Below, in pieces: positions 26,530-36,333 of a stretch of DNA of 64,000 nt; the first letter of the stretch is position 1, and each line of letters opens with the position of its first letter. The DNA lies in the NCBI GenBank assembly GCA_947377285.1, contig CANCFT010000001.1, forward strand, positions 186,001-250,000, given 5' to 3'. Source of the DNA: Bacteriovoracaceae bacterium. GTDB lineage: Bacteria > Bdellovibrionota > Bacteriovoracia > Bacteriovoracales > Bacteriovoracaceae. The translations under genes were made by a program, and so were the position numbers. The notes under the pieces were generated by a model. It had not been told where the DNA came from. It made no database searches and saw only the letters and a program-made list of their open reading frames with translations.

Positions 26530-27609
26530 ATGGCCGACGAACAGGACGACGGGGATAAAACCGAAGAACCGTCCCAACATAGGATTGATGAGTTTAGGAA
26601 AAAAGGGGATGTTGCCTCTTCTAAAGAGCTCACGTCTGTATTAGTTTTAGCAGCTTGTTTGCTTACACTTTCTATGTCATTAGTTTACGTTTATGAAGAA
26701 ATGGCCAATTATATTGAATGGCTCTATACACTTGATGTAAATATTGCTTTTACTGATAAAATTCTCAAAACAATAGCGACAAGAACTTTTATAGTTGGTC
26801 TTAAATGTGGCGCTCCTGTTATGTTTACTGCTCTTTGCACAGGGATCATTGCTCAGATAGCTCAAATAGGATTACTTTATTCACCTGATATTTTAGAACT
26901 CAATTTTGATAGAATTAATCCGTTGAACGGAATTAAAAAACTTTTTTCAATGCAATCTATCTTCGAAGCTGTTAAAGGTGTCTTTAAATTTGCATTGATT
27001 TTATCAGTCGTTTATATGTATCTGAAAGATGATATTTCTAGGTATAACGGATTTATGCATCTTGAATTTTTTCAATCTTTTCTCTACGGAAAAGAATTAT
27101 TAATTAAATTATCATTTGCAATCTTAATGGCATTAGGAGTAATTGCCATGTTGGATTTTGCTTACCAGAAATTTACATACCAAAAGAAACTTAGACAAAC
27201 GAAACAACAAATAAAACAAGAAAGTAAAGAGCAAGACGGGAATCCAGAAATTAAGCAACGAATTCGTCAAATGCAGAGAGAGATGTCGAAGAAAAGAATG
27301 ATTAAAGACGTTCAAACTGCTGACGTTATTATTACGAATCCAACTCATATTAGTATCGTATTAAAATATGACCAAGAAAAAATGGTCTCACCTATGATTA
27401 TTGGTAAAGGCCAGGATCATATGGCGATGCAAATTAGAGAGATTGCTAAACTTCACAATATTCCAATTGTCGAAAATGTGATGTTGGCCAGAACACTTTA
27501 TAAAACAGTAAAGGTAGGCTCTCCTGTACCTCGGAATTTATATAAGGCCGTCGCAGAAGTGTTAGCATTCGTTTACAAACTTAAAAAGAAAAAGAAAGCA
27601 CTGGCTTAG
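26530..27609 (+). CDS. flhB: Flagellar export switch protein FlhB
   Basis: FlhB switches the export apparatus from rod/hook to filament substrates by self-cleavage. The N-terminus DKTEEPSQHRIDEFRKKGDV is typical, four membrane helices follow, and the cytoplasmic domain holds the cleavage site NPTH (in ADVIITNPTHISIVLKYD). The length of 359 is normal. AGGAG stands upstream of the ATG. Confidence 0.97.
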   Translation: MADEQDDGDKTEEPSQHRIDEFRKKGDVASSKELTSVLVLAACLLTLSMSLVYVYEEMANYIEWLYTLDVNIAFTDKILKTIATRTFIVGLKCGAPVMFTALCTGIIAQIAQIGLLYSPDILELNFDRINPLNGIKKLFSMQSIFEAVKGVFKFALILSVVYMYLKDDISRYNGFMHLEFFQSFLYGKELLIKLSFAILMALGVIAMLDFAYQKFTYQKKLRQTKQQIKQESKEQDGNPEIKQRIRQMQREMSKKRMIKDVQTADVIITNPTHISIVLKYDQEKMVSPMIIGKGQDHMAMQIREIAKLHNIPIVENVMLARTLYKTVKVGSPVPRNLYKAVAEVLAFVYKLKKKKKALA

Positions 27610-27636
27610 TTTGAAGATAAAAAGAGATGGTAAAAT

Positions 27637-29715
27637 ATGAATGATATGTTGAAAAAAATGAAAATCTTTACACAGGGACCAGATGTACTGGCCGCTGTAG
27701 GGATACTGATGATTTTAGTGGTCATGATTGTCCCAATTCATCCATTTATCCTAGATTTATTGTTGGCACTATCTTTGGCATTTTCAGTAATGATCATGTT
27801 AGTGGCCCTCTATACGAAGCGCCCACTTGATTTCTCTACATTTCCTTCAGTACTTTTGATCTCAACACTTTTTCGTCTGGCCTTAAACGTTGCTTCTACT
27901 CGAAATATATTAATACATGGTCCGGCCGATGGAACTCAAGCTGCAGGAAGTATCATAAAATCATTTGGTGAATTCGTTGTAGAAGGAAATTTTGTCGTTG
28001 GAATTGTTATCTTTATTATTTTAGTCATCATTAACTTTATGGTTGTAACTAAAGGTGCGGGGCGAGTTGCTGAAGTTGCAGCAAGATTTACTTTAGATGC
28101 AATGCCTGGGAAGCAAATGGCGATTGATGCTGATTTAAATGCTGGCCTCATCAATGATGTCGAAGCAAAAAGACGACGTAAAGAAGTTGCAGAGGAAGCT
28201 GATTTTTACGGGTCAATGGATGGTGCTTCCAAATTCGTAAGAGGAGATGCTATCGCCGGTATTCTTATTACGGCGATTAATATCATCGGCGGTATTATTA
28301 TAGGTGTGGCCCAAAATGGAATGGACATTGGAAAAGCTGCTGAAACATTTACACTTTTAACAGTTGGCGATGGTTTAGTTACCCAAATTCCTGCACTTAT
28401 TATTTCTACTGCAGCTGGTATTCTTGTCACGAGAAATACTAATGATGACAATATTGGAACCCAAGTATCTAAACAATTTAAAATTCACCCAAAGGCCATT
28501 TATATAGCAGGTGCTGTTCTTGTCATTTTTGGCTTAATTCCTGGATTGCCAAAACTCCCATTTTTTCTGATGGGGGGGATGCTTGGGTTCGTTGCCTTTA
28601 AAATTGAAAGTGCAAACACAAAAGAAGAAATCGCAGAAAAACAAAAATCAGTTGAAGTTACAAAAAAATCAAATCCTCAAAATTTGGAAGAATTACTCAA
28701 TATGGAGCTTGTTGAACTTGAAGTTGGCTATGGACTTGTTCATTTAGTTGATACCGAACAAAATGGTGATCTGCTAGAGCGTATTACTCATATGAGAAAA
28801 ATATTTGCTCTTGATTGGGGGGTTATTATTCCTTCGGTTAAAATTAAAGATAATCTCGAATTAAAGCCTGGTGGATACTCTGTAAAAATTAAAGGGATTC
28901 AAATCGCTAAAGGTGAATTAATGTCAGATTATTTTTTAGCAATGGATCCAGGAACTGTAATTGAAAAAATGGACGGTGTTGAAACTACAGAACCAGTATT
29001 TGGATTGCGAGCAGTTTGGATTTCTGAAGACCAAAAAGAAGATGCTCAATATAATGGATATACCGTAGTAGATTGCTCGACAATCGTTGCTACCCATTTA
29101 ACGGAATTACTTAAATCAAACCTTCATGAACTTTTTGGGCGCCAAGAACTTGTTCGAGTTGTGGATAACTTTAAAGAAACAAATCCCAAATTGGTTAATG
29201 ATTTAATTCCCGACATATTAAATCTGGGAATCGTTTTAAAGGTCATGAAAAATTTACTAAGAGAAGGTGTTTCAGTACGAGATCTACGCACAATTTTAGA
29301 GACATTATCTGAGTATGGCCCTACAATTAAAGATACAGAAGCGCTTACAGAGTTCGCTCGTCAAGCACTTTTTAGAACGATTACTGAGAAGATTAAAAGT
29401 GATAGTGGAGACATTCCATTGTTTACTCTTGACCGTAATATTGAAGAGTCAATTGCTCAAAATATTATCCAGACAGAACAAGGGCAGCAGCTTTCACTTG
29501 ATCCAAAGGTTACTCAGATCATCCTAGCTTCTCTCAATGAAAAAATTGAAGAGGCAACTAATATGGGTGAAAAAATGGTTGTTCTTTGCTCTCCAGTTAT
29601 TCGCTCGCACTTTAAGCGCTTGACTGAAAAATTTATCCCCAACCTTGTGGTAGTAAGCCACAATGAATTGAGCCCAGATGCTAATATCAGATCACTAGGA
29701 ACGGTGAGGTTGTAA
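27637..29715 (+). CDS. flhA: Flagellar export protein FlhA
   Basis: FlhA is the large export-gate subunit whose cytoplasmic ring receives substrate-chaperone complexes. This 692-residue copy has eight membrane helices (~1-310), including the FHIPEP-family segment with RPLDFSTFPSVLLISTLFRLALNVAST and GKQMAIDADLNAGLI, then a cytoplasmic domain ending in SHNELSPDANIRSLGTVRL. The spacing to flhF is 3 bp. Confidence 0.97.
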   Translation: MNDMLKKMKIFTQGPDVLAAVGILMILVVMIVPIHPFILDLLLALSLAFSVMIMLVALYTKRPLDFSTFPSVLLISTLFRLALNVASTRNILIHGPADGTQAAGSIIKSFGEFVVEGNFVVGIVIFIILVIINFMVVTKGAGRVAEVAARFTLDAMPGKQMAIDADLNAGLINDVEAKRRRKEVAEEADFYGSMDGASKFVRGDAIAGILITAINIIGGIIIGVAQNGMDIGKAAETFTLLTVGDGLVTQIPALIISTAAGILVTRNTNDDNIGTQVSKQFKIHPKAIYIAGAVLVIFGLIPGLPKLPFFLMGGMLGFVAFKIESANTKEEIAEKQKSVEVTKKSNPQNLEELLNMELVELEVGYGLVHLVDTEQNGDLLERITHMRKIFALDWGVIIPSVKIKDNLELKPGGYSVKIKGIQIAKGELMSDYFLAMDPGTVIEKMDGVETTEPVFGLRAVWISEDQKEDAQYNGYTVVDCSTIVATHLTELLKSNLHELFGRQELVRVVDNFKETNPKLVNDLIPDILNLGIVLKVMKNLLREGVSVRDLRTILETLSEYGPTIKDTEALTEFARQALFRTITEKIKSDSGDIPLFTLDRNIEESIAQNIIQTEQGQQLSLDPKVTQIILASLNEKIEEATNMGEKMVVLCSPVIRSHFKRLTEKFIPNLVVVSHNELSPDANIRSLGTVRL

Positions 29716-29718
29716 AAA

Positions 29719-31221
29719 ATGTTTGTCCGAAAATTTGAAGCTGACACTATTGAAGAAGCACTAAAAGACATCAAGCGTGAACTTGGTCCAGATGCGGTTA
29801 TTTTAAAAACAATAACTAATAAAGGATTAAAGGGCGCATTCAAAAAAAAGAAAATCGAAATTACTGCGGCCATTTCTGAAAAGAATTATGGACGTAAAGC
29901 ACAAGTCGATACCGTTTTAAACGAAGATCAAAAAGAAGAATTTTATAACTCTAGCTCTGGGTATATTGCAAATATGATAGATCAACATGACCAATCAAGA
30001 GAAAATAGACGTTCATCATCAGAATCGCCAAGAAGCGGAGCAGGTTATGGAAGTATGGGACTCAATCGAACAGTGGCCCAAACAAAAGGAATAGCTTCGC
30101 AAATTAAATCAGGAATTAGTGCTGGTTTAGATGATTTTTTAAGCCTTGGCGAAAAAGATAATAGGCAAAATCGCAACAATGCAAATTCATTTAATTTTGA
30201 TGATGAAGTTGAAGCGAGCAGACCACTTAGCCAAGCTCCTAAACGCGAAGTTCCTATGGCACAAACAAAAAGAGAGCTACAAGCAGCTCCAGTGCAACAG
30301 CAAAATGTTAATTCTTCAGGTTCTAGATTAATTGGTGAAGAAATGTACGAAAAACAAAAACATAAAATTGATGAATTAGAAAAGAAATTATTTGAACTCA
30401 CAAGAAGTTTTGAACGCATTCATAAAAAAGAGCCTATCGGAATATATCAATTGCGTACAACTCTTAGAAGCTTGGATATCAATGAAGCTTATATTCAACA
30501 ATTAATAAAAAAAGGATTGTTTGAACTAACCGAAACTGATGTTGAAAATTCAGATGTCGTTTTTGAATTTGCTTTGCGAGAAATGATGACTGCCGTGAGT
30601 ACGTCAATGCCACTATTCTCAACATCTATAAATGGTAAAGAAATTCAAAAAAGCCCTGTGATAACAGTTTTCCTATCAGAATCTTCGTGCGGCCAGAGCT
30701 CACTTGTTCAGAAAATTGGAACAATGAAACAAGACTCAGTCATTATTAGAAATATTGTTTCAGTCAATGAAACAAAATCAAATTTTGCTGAAAAAATCTT
30801 TGGGTTAAATGTTTTAAAAGTTGCCAGTATTGCTGAGATTGTTTCTGAGTGTCGTAAAGCTATTGAAAGTGGTAAATGTGTATTTATTGATTACAAATGC
30901 AATGAGACAGAAAGTAATGACACGAAAAAATTTATTGATGGTTTAAGACGTGCATTTTCCAAAGTGGAAGTATTGATCACTCTTTCGGCAATTCATTCTG
31001 AATTATATAATAGAAAAGTCCTTGGAACTTACCGAAGACTTTCTGATGGTGTTGTTGTCTCTCATTTAGATGCATGCTTGAACTTTGGATCTCTATTTAA
31101 TATTACTCAAGATATTAAAGATCTACCTTACAAGTTTTTTGGCACAGGTGAAGTCGTACCAGATGACCTAGAAGTGGCGACTGCAGAAAGAATAATGGCC
31201 GGGATTTTTAAGTTTTCGTAA
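29719..31221 (+). CDS. flhF: FlhF with degenerate GTPase motifs
   Basis: FlhF is an SRP-like GTPase that places polar flagella. The position between flhA and flhG and the N-terminus FVRKFEADTIEEALKDIKRELGPDAVIL are diagnostic. A long low-complexity linker (~95-205) and helical N domain (~205-300) follow. The G domain is badly altered: the P-loop position reads SESSCGQSS (~residues 320-328) where GxxxxGKT is expected, losing the Lys. DTAGR is replaced near CVFIDYKCNETES, and TKLD by SHLD. The end GTGEVVPDDLEVATAERI still matches FlhF (GQxVPEDL). It probably cannot bind or hydrolyse GTP normally. No frameshift is needed; the frame is intact. Confidence 0.9.
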   Translation: MFVRKFEADTIEEALKDIKRELGPDAVILKTITNKGLKGAFKKKKIEITAAISEKNYGRKAQVDTVLNEDQKEEFYNSSSGYIANMIDQHDQSRENRRSSSESPRSGAGYGSMGLNRTVAQTKGIASQIKSGISAGLDDFLSLGEKDNRQNRNNANSFNFDDEVEASRPLSQAPKREVPMAQTKRELQAAPVQQQNVNSSGSRLIGEEMYEKQKHKIDELEKKLFELTRSFERIHKKEPIGIYQLRTTLRSLDINEAYIQQLIKKGLFELTETDVENSDVVFEFALREMMTAVSTSMPLFSTSINGKEIQKSPVITVFLSESSCGQSSLVQKIGTMKQDSVIIRNIVSVNETKSNFAEKIFGLNVLKVASIAEIVSECRKAIESGKCVFIDYKCNETESNDTKKFIDGLRRAFSKVEVLITLSAIHSELYNRKVLGTYRRLSDGVVVSHLDACLNFGSLFNITQDIKDLPYKFFGTGEVVPDDLEVATAERIMAGIFKFS

Positions 31222-31300
31222 ATTAAAAGACATTGAAAAAATAAGTACCATGATGGAACTTATTTAAAGAGTTGCAAGTCTAAGAGGAGACAGGAAGTCC

Positions 31301-32188
31301 ATGCTTAGTTTAAAAAAGCCCAATCCAAGTGATTGGCTCGTTTCTCAGAATAAGTATCAGTCTAAAAAAACAAATCTCAAAGCTAAAACCATTTCAGTAA
31401 CAGCAGGAAAGGGTGGAGTAGGTAAAACATCTGTTGCCGTTAAAATGGCCAAGATTTTAGCCAATACAGGCTATAAAGTATTGCTTATCGATTGTGATAC
31501 CAACCTCTCAAACACAGTCGTAAAGTTAGGTCTTCCAATTAATAATTATTTTTATGAACTTATTTCAGCTCAACGAGAGTTTGAAGATTGTTTGCATAAA
31601 GATGGCAATCTGCACCTATTATCAGGTTGTAATGGCAGTATCGATCTTTTCAATAAAAACCTAGAAGTTGATAGAATTATTATCGATATTTTAGTGAATC
31701 ACGAACGAGAATATGACTATATTATTCTCGATTGTCCTGCTGGTATAACAAAAGAAACTTTAACACTGAATGCCTATAGTGATTATCGTTTTGTCGTAGT
31801 AACTCCAGACAAGTCCTCTGTCACTGATTCATATTCATTAATCAAAATTTTAAATAAAGAATTTGGTGTTAATGATAATCACTTACTTATTAATAAAATT
31901 TCTTCAGAGCCCCAATACCAAAGAATGGTGAAAACCTTGAGTGAAACAGTCGAGACATTTTTAAAATGTCGTTTACATATACTTGGTGGGATAAAAAATG
32001 AAGAAGTGCCAGTTGATCAATTTGATTCGATTTTGCTCAATCAGGAAAATTCTTCCCTGCATAAAAATTTTGTGAAAATCGTAAAGAAATTTACCGAAGA
32101 GATAGAGGGCGCAGCTTTGAGTACGAAGTCTAAATTTGTACCAAAATTCACAACTCGCCTCGAACATGATGTTCGTTTTACAGTTTAA
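31301..32188 (+). CDS. flhG: FlhG (MinD-like ATPase, flagellar number regulator)
   Basis: FlhG (also called FleN/YlxH) is a MinD-type ATPase that limits flagellar number and stimulates FlhF. The deviant Walker A is complete (SVTAGKGGVGKTS, ~residues 33-45), with LLIDCDTNLSNTV and YDYIILDCPAGI as switch regions. A 25-residue N-terminal extension precedes the ATPase, where FlhF-activating residues usually lie. The length of 295 is normal. AGGAG is upstream. Confidence 0.93.
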   Translation: MLSLKKPNPSDWLVSQNKYQSKKTNLKAKTISVTAGKGGVGKTSVAVKMAKILANTGYKVLLIDCDTNLSNTVVKLGLPINNYFYELISAQREFEDCLHKDGNLHLLSGCNGSIDLFNKNLEVDRIIIDILVNHEREYDYIILDCPAGITKETLTLNAYSDYRFVVVTPDKSSVTDSYSLIKILNKEFGVNDNHLLINKISSEPQYQRMVKTLSETVETFLKCRLHILGGIKNEEVPVDQFDSILLNQENSSLHKNFVKIVKKFTEEIEGAALSTKSKFVPKFTTRLEHDVRFTV

Positions 32189-32200
32189 GGGAGGACCCAT

Positions 32201-32986
32201 ATGTCGACTCTATCTAAGAGATTAAAGAATTTAAAAGACTACCGTTCAACAGTAGGTCCTAAAGTTAAAGATGAAATCATTATTGAATATGCACCATTGG
32301 TGAAATACATAGCTCAAAAGATTGCTTCAAGACTTCCATCTAATATTGAATTAGATGATCTCATTTCTTGTGGTGTTATTGGTCTAATGGATGCAATTGA
32401 AAAATTTGATCCAAGTCGCGACAACAAATTTAAAACTTATGCTGAATTTAGAATTCGCGGAGCTATTTTAGATGAACTTCGTGCACAAGATTGGGTTCCT
32501 CGTTCAATCCGTGAAAAAGCCAAAACTGTTGAAAGAGCTTATTCAAAATTAGAAGCTAACTTAGGTCGGCCTGCCACAGACGAAGAAATGTGTGCTGAGC
32601 TTGGAATGAATCAAGAAGAGTTTCATGATTTATTAAATAAAGCTAAATCAATCTCACTTCTCAATATCGATGATTCTGCGAGTTTCAATAAAGGCGATAA
32701 AAAATTAATTTCAGAAGTGATGGAAGATCATCGAGCTTTAAATCCATACACGACTGTAAGCCAAAAAGATTCTCGTGAAAAAATTAAAGATGGAATTATG
32801 GCATTGCCAGAAAAGCAAAGATTAGTACTTTCTTTGTATTACTATGAAGACTTAAACTTAAAAGAAATAGGGCAAGTTTTAGATGTAACAGAGTCACGAG
32901 TTTCACAACTACATACTCAGGCCATCTTAAAGCTAAAAGCTAAATTAAGAACATTATTTGATTCTGTTGAGGATCTTGCAAGCTAA
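32201..32986 (+). CDS. fliA: Flagellar sigma factor sigma28
   Basis: FliA directs late flagellar and chemotaxis genes. Region 2 is seen as IEYAPLVKYIAQKIASRLPSNIELDDLIS and FKTYAEFRIRGAILDELRAQDWVPRS, region 3 follows, and region 4 as LPEKQRLVLSLYYYEDLNLKEIGQVL then VTESRVSQLHTQAILKL. At 261 residues the length is normal. GGGAGGA precedes the ATG. Its stop codon abuts the next start. Confidence 0.96.
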   Translation: MSTLSKRLKNLKDYRSTVGPKVKDEIIIEYAPLVKYIAQKIASRLPSNIELDDLISCGVIGLMDAIEKFDPSRDNKFKTYAEFRIRGAILDELRAQDWVPRSIREKAKTVERAYSKLEANLGRPATDEEMCAELGMNQEEFHDLLNKAKSISLLNIDDSASFNKGDKKLISEVMEDHRALNPYTTVSQKDSREKIKDGIMALPEKQRLVLSLYYYEDLNLKEIGQVLDVTESRVSQLHTQAILKLKAKLRTLFDSVEDLAS

Positions 32987-33940
32987 ATGAATGCAAGAAA
33001 CTATCAATCAGATTTTGACTTAAGCCTTATGACACTGGAAGATATTCAGTTACTCTCTGAATTTTCAATGTCTCCGCTAATAGGACGAGCTTATTTTTAT
33101 TTAACTGAAATGAAAAGAAAAGCTGATGAAGTTAGTCTTGGTGAAGTTTTTCGTTATAATTTAGTCGCCAAGGTTTTAGATGAAAAGTTTGATTCCATTT
33201 TTAATGATTTTTTTAGCAATAAATCAAAATTTAAAAAATTTGAATATTATAAATCAAGTGAAAAAATTGATCTAAAAAAGTGGAATCTGATTCTTGAAAT
33301 CATACCGGAAGTCCTTTCAGTAGTCTCACTATTTAATTTCCATAGCAATATTGAAACAAGATTAGATGAGAACAAGCTCGTTATTTCTGGATTGATTCTT
33401 GAAGATGGAACCCTAGAGTTGAATCGAAAATTTATCTATGTGGTGACACGCAAATTAATTAAACAAAAAGTACTTTTGACTTTTAATTTAGAAAAAACGG
33501 CGAGAACTGGACTATTTAAATTGGATTTAAGAATTGATATATCTCACGATGATTCTCTCGTTTACAAATGCTGCTTTAAAGCTACACCAAATACTAATTA
33601 TATAGTCGGTTTCTCAAATATTTTTGGTCATTACCGGACACAATTAGAAAATGTGAAAAAAATCGGAGAACATCAAGTTATAGAGTTGAACTCAGATCTC
33701 ACATTAAAACATTATCATGGAGTACCAGAGTTAAGCCGTCTGGAATCGGTTAACAAAGAAATTTTGCACTTTTCCTTTTTATTTCATCCTATTTCAATCA
33801 TACTACCAATGAAAGGTAATCTTTCTACTGAATCTTTTTCACGTAGCCTTTCAAGTCATCATGATGATGAAAAAACGGGGGAACAGAATGTTTCAACATA
33901 TTATCGAACCATCGATTTCTTCTCTCTCTTTAATACCTAA
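32987..33940 (+). CDS. Unknown protein directly after fliA
   Basis: A 317-residue soluble protein with no signal peptide or membrane helix. Its ATG immediately follows the fliA stop codon, so it is translationally coupled to the sigma factor. The N-terminal ~100 residues are helical (LEDIQLLSEFSMSPLIGRAYFYL); the rest seems beta-rich. No family is recognised. Such tight coupling suggests a flagellar or sigma28-related role, which is inference. The next gene begins 24 bp downstream. Confidence 0.75.
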   Translation: MNARNYQSDFDLSLMTLEDIQLLSEFSMSPLIGRAYFYLTEMKRKADEVSLGEVFRYNLVAKVLDEKFDSIFNDFFSNKSKFKKFEYYKSSEKIDLKKWNLILEIIPEVLSVVSLFNFHSNIETRLDENKLVISGLILEDGTLELNRKFIYVVTRKLIKQKVLLTFNLEKTARTGLFKLDLRIDISHDDSLVYKCCFKATPNTNYIVGFSNIFGHYRTQLENVKKIGEHQVIELNSDLTLKHYHGVPELSRLESVNKEILHFSFLFHPISIILPMKGNLSTESFSRSLSSHHDDEKTGEQNVSTYYRTIDFFSLFNT

Positions 33941-33964
33941 TTTTTTTTTCTCTGAGGTGTATAT

Positions 33965-36331
33965 ATGCGATTTACTCTAGGACGAGTTATGCATTTTTAT
34001 TACGTCGTTGTACTTTTGTCTTTGACAGGGTTATTTACTTACGGGGCAAAATTTTATTGGGATGCTGGTCTACTCAATATTGATTATGTCAGCAATCTTT
34101 ATGACGGAACTAGCAAGGTTCATGCAGTAAAAGAGCGTGGAGATATTGATGAAATTAAAAAATTTGTTGATGGAGATCGAGTAAAAGATGCCAATAAACT
34201 TTTTAAAAGATTAGAACAAGATATTCGCGATTTAAAATCAATCAAACCAGGTGATAAAAATACTTTTGACGAAAATACGAAAAAAGTAAAATATGCACTA
34301 ACAGAGTTTCAATCAGCACCTGAATTATCTACTATCCTGAACAATATCTCGACAAAAGTTTCAACATTTGAAAGCTTTGTAACTGAAAAAAAATGGCCAA
34401 CATTAACTAAAATGGCCGTCAACTTGCGAATAAAAGCATCACCTGGACGATTGATTCAAGGGGGCTTGTATAATTTTGAAAAAACTCAAAATCTAACTTT
34501 ATCTATTAATAATGATATTGAAGCTATGACTAATTTTACTGAGTCCTCAGGGCTTCCTCCTGAAATAAAGTCGGCAATCATTAATCGACTTCACCCAATA
34601 GTATCGGAAACAGCTCTGTTAGAAACTTATGTAGATAGTCATAAAAAATTTAATCGATCTTATAAAGATTTTGCCACAGACTATCAGGCTTGGTTTAAAT
34701 TTGTTGAACCTGAAATTGCATTGAAAAAAATTCAGTTCGAAAAAAGTTCTCAAACAATTTATTATTCATTAATTATTATTTTTTCAAGCTTAATTACTTC
34801 ATTAGTCATAGGTCTTGGTCTTTATAGTTATACAACTTGGCGTGGTTCCAAAAAAGTGGAACGAACAATTCTTGATACAATTAAAGACAGTCTGCTGCCT
34901 TTAGAAATGAAAGGGAGAGAGTTGTTTTCTATTGAATTTAGAAATGAATTAGATAAATATCGAGATTATATTCACAAGAGAATGAGTTTCGGTTCAATTT
35001 TTCAAGAAGCAATGCCCTTTGCTTCAATTCTACTTGATTCAAATTTAAATTTGGTTTGGGGAAATAGTCATTTTTACGACCAATGGCAATTACAGAATTT
35101 CAATCAAGATGGAGATGATTCACTCACGTGGGATTTCTTACAGCGATTTACAAATCTTGAAGACAATAGTTCAATTCTAAGTGCACTTAGAATGAGCACA
35201 CCGGGAATTTATAAAATCCAAGTACAAAATGCAACCATGGCCAAAGCGATTCCATATGAAATGCATGTTTCACCAGTTGAATACCTTACACAAAAAAGGA
35301 TTATGATTATTTTTTATCCAACTTCTGGGACTGAAGTTCGATTAGAAAGTCAAAAGTCGGCATTACTTTCACCTATAATTCAAGCCATTGATGCACATTT
35401 AAATGAAGAAATGACTTCAGAATTAAAACAAAATTTGAGAATAGAATCCGATCAAGCTGGTTCACCTGAACTTTATTCTAAATTTATCCAGTTTGTTGAA
35501 AAAGTAGAAGCTAGACAGGATGAATTATCTGGTGAAATAGAAAAACTTGAATCTGAATTACAAGGTCAGAAAAATATAGTTAGCGATGTGAGAAAATCTT
35601 TAATTTCTTCATTTGAAACACAGCGAGCTTCTGTTGAAAAATACAATGTCTTTAAATCATCAGTAGCCTCTGTTTTAGAATCGAGAGATCAATTAGAGGA
35701 GCAAGTTAAAAACGTATTAACATCCTCAAGAGATCTTCATAAAGATCAAAATAAAATTTTAGCGATTGCAGAAAATGCAGAGAAAACAGTTGATAATTAT
35801 ATTAAGAGTATAAAAACTATAACTGTTCATAAATTAGAGTTTAAAGATTTGAAGAATAATGTTGAAGAATTTAAATCTCGATTAACTCAAGTCTTAGACC
35901 AGTTACTTGTCTTTCAAAATCATGAAGGTGAATCATTAAGGGTAGATCAGTTCCTAGGCAAAATAAAACTTGAATTAAAAGGTTTTGAAAAAGTTATCAG
36001 TAGTTTTAATAATGTCGTTACACAAATGGATATTACTGTTACTAAGTTAGATATGCTCTTGGAGTCACGTGAAAGAATTGACTTAGAAACAATTCGCTTC
36101 AGACTTGATGGAGTTAAAAACAATTTAGAAAATGCCCAATATGCAGTAGCGAAAATTTCTCAAAATGCCCATTCCAAAGATGATGAGATGGTTACGGTTT
36201 TACGTGCACTCATCCTTAACCTAAAGAGCGAGATGAGAAGAATCGATGAAATGAGCAAACTAACAGGATTAACAGCTGAACATTTAAAAATGATTGCCCA
36301 AGCAGAAATCCCAACAGCAGCAGTTGTCTAA
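33965..36331 (+). CDS. Membrane sensor-like protein with PAS-like domain and coiled coils
   Basis: A 788-residue protein with the outline of a sensor. A membrane helix (~10-28), a ~230-residue periplasmic helical region, a second membrane helix (~262-288, IYYSLIIIFSSLITSLVIGLGLY) and a cytoplasmic part. Within the latter, ~345-455 looks PAS-like (FASILLDSNLNLVWGNSHFYDQW); from ~505 it is predicted coiled coil. There is no chemoreceptor hairpin tip, histidine kinase or GGDEF motif. Being last in the fliL-fliA series it may act on motility. The convergent coaE gene ends 3 bp away. Confidence 0.78.
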   Translation: MRFTLGRVMHFYYVVVLLSLTGLFTYGAKFYWDAGLLNIDYVSNLYDGTSKVHAVKERGDIDEIKKFVDGDRVKDANKLFKRLEQDIRDLKSIKPGDKNTFDENTKKVKYALTEFQSAPELSTILNNISTKVSTFESFVTEKKWPTLTKMAVNLRIKASPGRLIQGGLYNFEKTQNLTLSINNDIEAMTNFTESSGLPPEIKSAIINRLHPIVSETALLETYVDSHKKFNRSYKDFATDYQAWFKFVEPEIALKKIQFEKSSQTIYYSLIIIFSSLITSLVIGLGLYSYTTWRGSKKVERTILDTIKDSLLPLEMKGRELFSIEFRNELDKYRDYIHKRMSFGSIFQEAMPFASILLDSNLNLVWGNSHFYDQWQLQNFNQDGDDSLTWDFLQRFTNLEDNSSILSALRMSTPGIYKIQVQNATMAKAIPYEMHVSPVEYLTQKRIMIIFYPTSGTEVRLESQKSALLSPIIQAIDAHLNEEMTSELKQNLRIESDQAGSPELYSKFIQFVEKVEARQDELSGEIEKLESELQGQKNIVSDVRKSLISSFETQRASVEKYNVFKSSVASVLESRDQLEEQVKNVLTSSRDLHKDQNKILAIAENAEKTVDNYIKSIKTITVHKLEFKDLKNNVEEFKSRLTQVLDQLLVFQNHEGESLRVDQFLGKIKLELKGFEKVISSFNNVVTQMDITVTKLDMLLESRERIDLETIRFRLDGVKNNLENAQYAVAKISQNAHSKDDEMVTVLRALILNLKSEMRRIDEMSKLTGLTAEHLKMIAQAEIPTAAVV

Positions 36332-36333
36332 AC

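Noticed and set aside
27936-28451. Minus-strand open frames inside flhA
   Set aside because: They lie wholly opposite a well-conserved gene and show no family similarity.
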